A DNA stretch of 64,000 nt from Lacrimispora xylanisolvens (GTDB taxonomy: Bacteria > Bacillota > Clostridia > Lachnospirales > Lachnospiraceae), in contig CP070896.1 of the NCBI GenBank assembly GCA_017084465.1, positions 1,736,001 through 1,800,000 on the forward strand, given 5' to 3'. The notes beneath the pieces were generated by a model, which saw nothing but the letters and a program-made list of their open reading frames with translations, ran no database searches and was not told the origin of the DNA. The position numbers were made by a program, and so were the translations under genes. Within the stretch, counting starts at the first letter, position 1. The number at the start of each line of letters is the position of its first letter. This document shows positions 61,405 to 64,000 of the stretch, piece by piece.

Positions 61405-62130
61405 TTATATCCTCTCTGTTGTTCCACGCAGCCAAATGACTGCGTAAGCTGCCCCCTGTTCATCACACAGAGAAACAACATATCCTTCCTCTGTCTTACT
61501 GACTCTGGGATAGACTGCATCTCCGAAGACTGCTGCCTTTTTATATTCCACTCTCAGTTCCGACACTTCCATTCCGTCTGGAAGCACTTCCCTGGCAATC
61601 TCCACATACTTGGAATTATTCACATGGTGGTTGGTATCAATGTGATGCTTGCCCACGGTAACAGGAGCTGAAGCTTCATACTGATCAGGAACCTCAATTT
61701 TGCGGGGGGCATACTCCATATCAAGAGGTTTCTCCCATGTGGTTCCGTAACCGCGAATATCATCTGCCTCAATCTTTGCAGGCCGTCCCTTATCCGTATC
61801 AAACAAAAACCATACGGAATTAGCTCTTACCAGATAATTGCCCTCCCGATCGCATACTGTAAAATTACGGTATCCGTAAAATCCTTTAAAATCATAGGGC
61901 CAGGTGCTGATTATGATCTCTTCACCCAGAGTCGGATAACGATCCACAATAATCTGCCAGGATGATAACCACCATGCTTTGTGCCGATCGATAAAATATG
62001 CCACTCCCAGCCCATTATCCTCAGATTGAAATGTGGAACAATCCTGCAGGTAATTCATAATACCGGTTAATGGCAGTTTTCCATATTCATCTGTCTCACT
62101 ATATCGTACTCTGCTGCCGAATGTATACAT
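61405..62130 (-). CDS. Acyl-ACP thioesterase, FatA/FatB type
   Basis: Double hot-dog fold, 241 residues. MYTFGSRVRYSETDEYGKLP, RYPTLGEEIIISTWPYDFKG, HIDTNHHVNNSKYVEIAREV (catalytic Asn and His of the second domain). Releases fatty acids from acyl carrier protein; in gut clostridia these set acyl chain length or make free fatty acids. Confidence 0.9.
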   Translation of the reverse strand: MYTFGSRVRYSETDEYGKLPLTGIMNYLQDCSTFQSEDNGLGVAYFIDRHKAWWLSSWQIIVDRYPTLGEEIIISTWPYDFKGFYGYRNFTVCDREGNYLVRANSVWFLFDTDKGRPAKIEADDIRGYGTTWEKPLDMEYAPRKIEVPDQYEASAPVTVGKHHIDTNHHVNNSKYVEIAREVLPDGMEVSELRVEYKKAAVFGDAVYPRVSKTEEGYVVSLCDEQGAAYAVIWLRGTTERI

Positions 62131-62289
62131 TTAAATTTTCTCCTCAAAATTATATAACATTATAAAGCATTTTTTAACGATTGTCCAGATAAAAGAGTAA
62201 CAGGCTGCACCTCATTTCCCTTAAATATACAGAAATGATTATCTTTTAACATAGATTTAACAGTTCGTCCGGATACAGATCAATCACAC

Positions 62290-62316
62290 AAAAAAACGGG
62301 ACCATATCAGGTCCCG
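62290..62316 (-). terminator. Terminator of tRNA-Gln
   Basis: Minus strand: CGGGACC, 6-base loop, GGTCCCG, T7. Confidence 0.93.
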
Positions 62317-62324
62317 CTCAGAAG

Positions 62325-62397
62325 CTGGGCTACAAGGATTCGAACCTTGAGAATGACGGAGTCAGAGTCCGTTGCCTTACCGTTTGGCGATAGCCCA
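62325..62397 (-). tRNA. tRNA-Gln (anticodon CTG)
   Basis: Acceptor TGGGCTA/TAGCCCA with discriminator G, D arm with GCC/GGC, anticodon stem ACGGA/TCCGT with loop CTCTGAC (anticodon CTG, reads CAG), T stem CAAGG/CCTTG with loop TTCGAAT. CCA not encoded. Standard tRNA-Gln features. Confidence 0.93.
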
Positions 62398-62414
62398 TTA
62401 ACACAACAAAAGGA

Positions 62415-62443
62415 ATTATACAAGATATCTTTTAAATAGTCAA
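62415..62443 (-). promoter_or_regulatory. Promoter of tRNA-Gln
   Basis: Minus strand: TTGACT, 17 bases, consensus TATAAT, ending 17 bases before the tRNA. Confidence 0.85.
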
Positions 62444-62560
62444 GTTCTTTTTGATTTTTTAGTTAAAAATTTTACCAGCTGAATTTTATAGCGGTATACT
62501 CATGGATAACAGCTCAGCCGGACTGGCTGAACTGATCCATTAAGACACACTGTCCCTTAC

Positions 62561-64000
62561 TTACTCGTAGCTTTTCTTTCCAAATATCCGTTTCAGTTCT
62601 TCCAGGGGGAGTTTCGGTGTTCTGTCTTCCCTTAACAGCCCGTTTGTTTCCTGCATTACATCCGTCAGCTGGGTATAACAAAAACCGGAAAATTTTCTGC
62701 TTTTAATAAGAAAGTCGGTAACAGGCTCCAGGCGCTTTAGAAACTCCTCCTGGCTTCCAGCTTTATTGTAATAACCCCAGCCCTCTGTTTCTGAAGTAAA
62801 TGCGATACCGCCATACTCTGTCATCAGAACAGGCTGTCCCCCATATTTACCCCCATCAGCCAGAACCATACGGCGTTCTGCATGTCCATTGATAATTTCT
62901 TCCATAGATTCATATTTTCCTGTATTTTCAGGCATCAGTTCATAATCATGCAATGCCAGAATATCCGTGTTTTCCGTCTGTTCCCAGCCATCATTTCCGC
63001 TGACCAGTCTGGTTCTGTCCAGCGCTTTGGCCTGATAATACAGCATGTTAGCCAGGCTCTGCTGACTGCTGTCCGTTCTGATATTTCTCATACCCCAGCT
63101 TTCATTGACAGTAACCCACGTAATGATAGATGGATGATTATAATCCCGTTCAATAAATTCAGTGAGCTCTGCAGAGGTGTTTTTCAGAGTGTTGTCTGTA
63201 CACTTATAACAGCTTGGCATTTCTCCCCATACAAGAAATCCCAGCCTGTCCGCCCAGTAATAATATCTGGGATCTTCAATTTTCTGATGCTTTCTTGCAC
63301 CATTAAATCCCATTTGTTTTGCGAGTATGATATCTTTTTTAATGGATTCCTCATCTGGAGGCGTTAAAAGGCTCTGTTTCCAATATCCCTGATCAAGAAT
63401 CAGCCTCTGGTATAATACCTCACCGTTTAAAAGAATTCTTCCATTAGAAATGCAGACAGACCGGAGTCCGAAATAACCTGACACCTTATCATTTAAAAGC
63501 CTTGCCTCCATCCCAATCAAATTGGGCTTTTCCAGTGTCCAGATCATCTCTTCCCTGCGCACATCCAAGTCAGGTAAGGCCAAAATGCCTTTTCCATATC
63601 CATTTTCGCAGACCACATTCAAACTTCCAAGATCCATCTCAGTACCGCCCTCTGCCGGAAGACTGCGAAAGGAAATTTCTGCCGTCACCTTTTCCATGGA
63701 AGAAATAAAAATTTCACACAGAACTTCATTCCGTTCCAGATCGGGAGTTGCTTTCAATCGTTTTATATAGGTTTTCCCTGCATATTCCAGCCAGACACTC
63801 TGCCATATCCCTGTTGTGGGCGTGTACCAGCATGCAAAATTTTCACCTGTCCAGGTCTGTTTTCCTCTTGGCTTATCCTCATCGCTATAATCCATTACTT
63901 TAACGGTTATAATATTTTTTCCTTCCAAAACCAGTCCCGTAATGTCAGCCTCAAAGGGAGTATGACCGCCTCTGTGTCCTGCTGCATGGATCTGATTGAC
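62561..64000 (-). CDS. Glycoside hydrolase family 2 enzyme (partial)
   Basis: 479 codons are visible; the N-terminus lies past base 64000 and the frame stays open to the edge. Order: end of the sugar-binding jelly-roll (ENFACWYTPTTGIWQSVWLE), Ig-like domain about 55-160, TIM barrel with acid/base Glu in WVTVNESWGMRN and nucleophile Glu in VLMTEYGGIAF. Beta-galactosidase, beta-glucuronidase and beta-mannosidase all share this; substrate cannot be told. Likely intracellular (no signal seen in the part present). Confidence 0.9.
   Translation of the reverse strand, partial: VNQIHAAGHRGGHTPFEADITGLVLEGKNIITVKVMDYSDEDKPRGKQTWTGENFACWYTPTTGIWQSVWLEYAGKTYIKRLKATPDLERNEVLCEIFISSMEKVTAEISFRSLPAEGGTEMDLGSLNVVCENGYGKGILALPDLDVRREEMIWTLEKPNLIGMEARLLNDKVSGYFGLRSVCISNGRILLNGEVLYQRLILDQGYWKQSLLTPPDEESIKKDIILAKQMGFNGARKHQKIEDPRYYYWADRLGFLVWGEMPSCYKCTDNTLKNTSAELTEFIERDYNHPSIITWVTVNESWGMRNIRTDSSQQSLANMLYYQAKALDRTRLVSGNDGWEQTENTDILALHDYELMPENTGKYESMEEIINGHAERRMVLADGGKYGGQPVLMTEYGGIAFTSETEGWGYYNKAGSQEEFLKRLEPVTDFLIKSRKFSGFCYTQLTDVMQETNGLLREDRTPKLPLEELKRIFGKKSYE

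Noticed and set aside
62500..62540. Terminator of the GH2 gene
   Set aside because: A CAGTTCAGCC/GGCTGAGCTG hairpin exists on the minus strand past the stop but no U-tract follows; support is too weak.
1..64000. Prophage, insertion sequence or restriction system
   Set aside because: No transposase, integrase, phage structural or restriction gene is seen on either strand; the only transfer-like patch is 34.6-36.5 kb.

Overview
The window looks like a chromosome segment of a low-GC Gram-positive anaerobe, most likely a Lachnospiraceae member of the Lacrimispora/Clostridium type (an inference from gene content, not from a search). Supporting genes are the gap-pgk-tpiA-gpmI cluster, two-subunit clostridial L-serine dehydratase (sdaAB/sdaAA), Rex, an FtsEX-M23-S41 division module, a CdaR-like regulator next to a UgpC/MsmK-type ATPase, a FatA-type thioesterase, a DUF5688-like protein and strong AGGAGG ribosome-binding sites. 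Most genes are on the minus strand.

The first thing a reader needs to know is that about 34 single-base frameshifts break ordinary housekeeping genes (holA, comEC, gpmI, pgk, uvrB, feoB, argH, and others). Nearly all lie in mononucleotide runs, and removing or adding one base restores the expected protein. This points to homopolymer errors in the assembly, not gene decay. I annotate these genes as intact loci with a frameshift note.

Layout: 1-9.6 kb, holA (partial), comEC, a GerMN lipoprotein, a sensor kinase, degV, an ABC exporter and an unknown protein. 9.7-14.5 kb, glycolysis (gpmI, tpiA, pgk, gap). 14.6-19.5 kb, a Na/Pi transporter, then on the plus strand a PHP phosphatase and serine dehydratase, then a YcxB-like protein. 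19.5-24.2 kb, a DctPQM TRAP transporter and argH. 24.2-29.4 kb, YfhO and GtrA (cell-surface polymer glycosylation), ApbE and CbiK. 29.5-34.4 kb, iron alcohol dehydrogenase, a LysR regulator, Rex, queA and an anchored protein. 34.5-36.5 kb, tRNA-Arg(CCG) followed by an AT-rich accessory patch encoding a secreted Gly-rich protein, a tiny 3-helix membrane protein and another small membrane protein, with dyad operators at the start sites. 36.6-41.1 kb, an MMPL/RND transporter with an exported coiled-coil partner. 41.3-45.8 kb, a DUF5688-like protein, a ThrE-type exporter and Fur-controlled feoAB. 45.8-52.7 kb, uvrB, two tandem aconitase-family dehydratase pairs and threonine aldolase. 52.7-56.9 kb, CtpA-like peptidase, M23 hydrolase, FtsX and FtsE. 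56.9-57.3 kb, a 120-bp tandem repeat. 57.3-64 kb, a CdaR-like regulator, a sugar ABC ATPase, a methyltransferase, CvfB, a thioesterase, tRNA-Gln(CTG) and a partial GH2 glycosidase.

The best candidates for something undescribed are the 34.7-36.4 kb patch (secreted protein plus small membrane proteins under dyad operators), the MMPL plus coiled-coil partner operon, the double dehydratase operon with no leucine genes, and the 120-bp repeat that keeps a 40-residue frame open.
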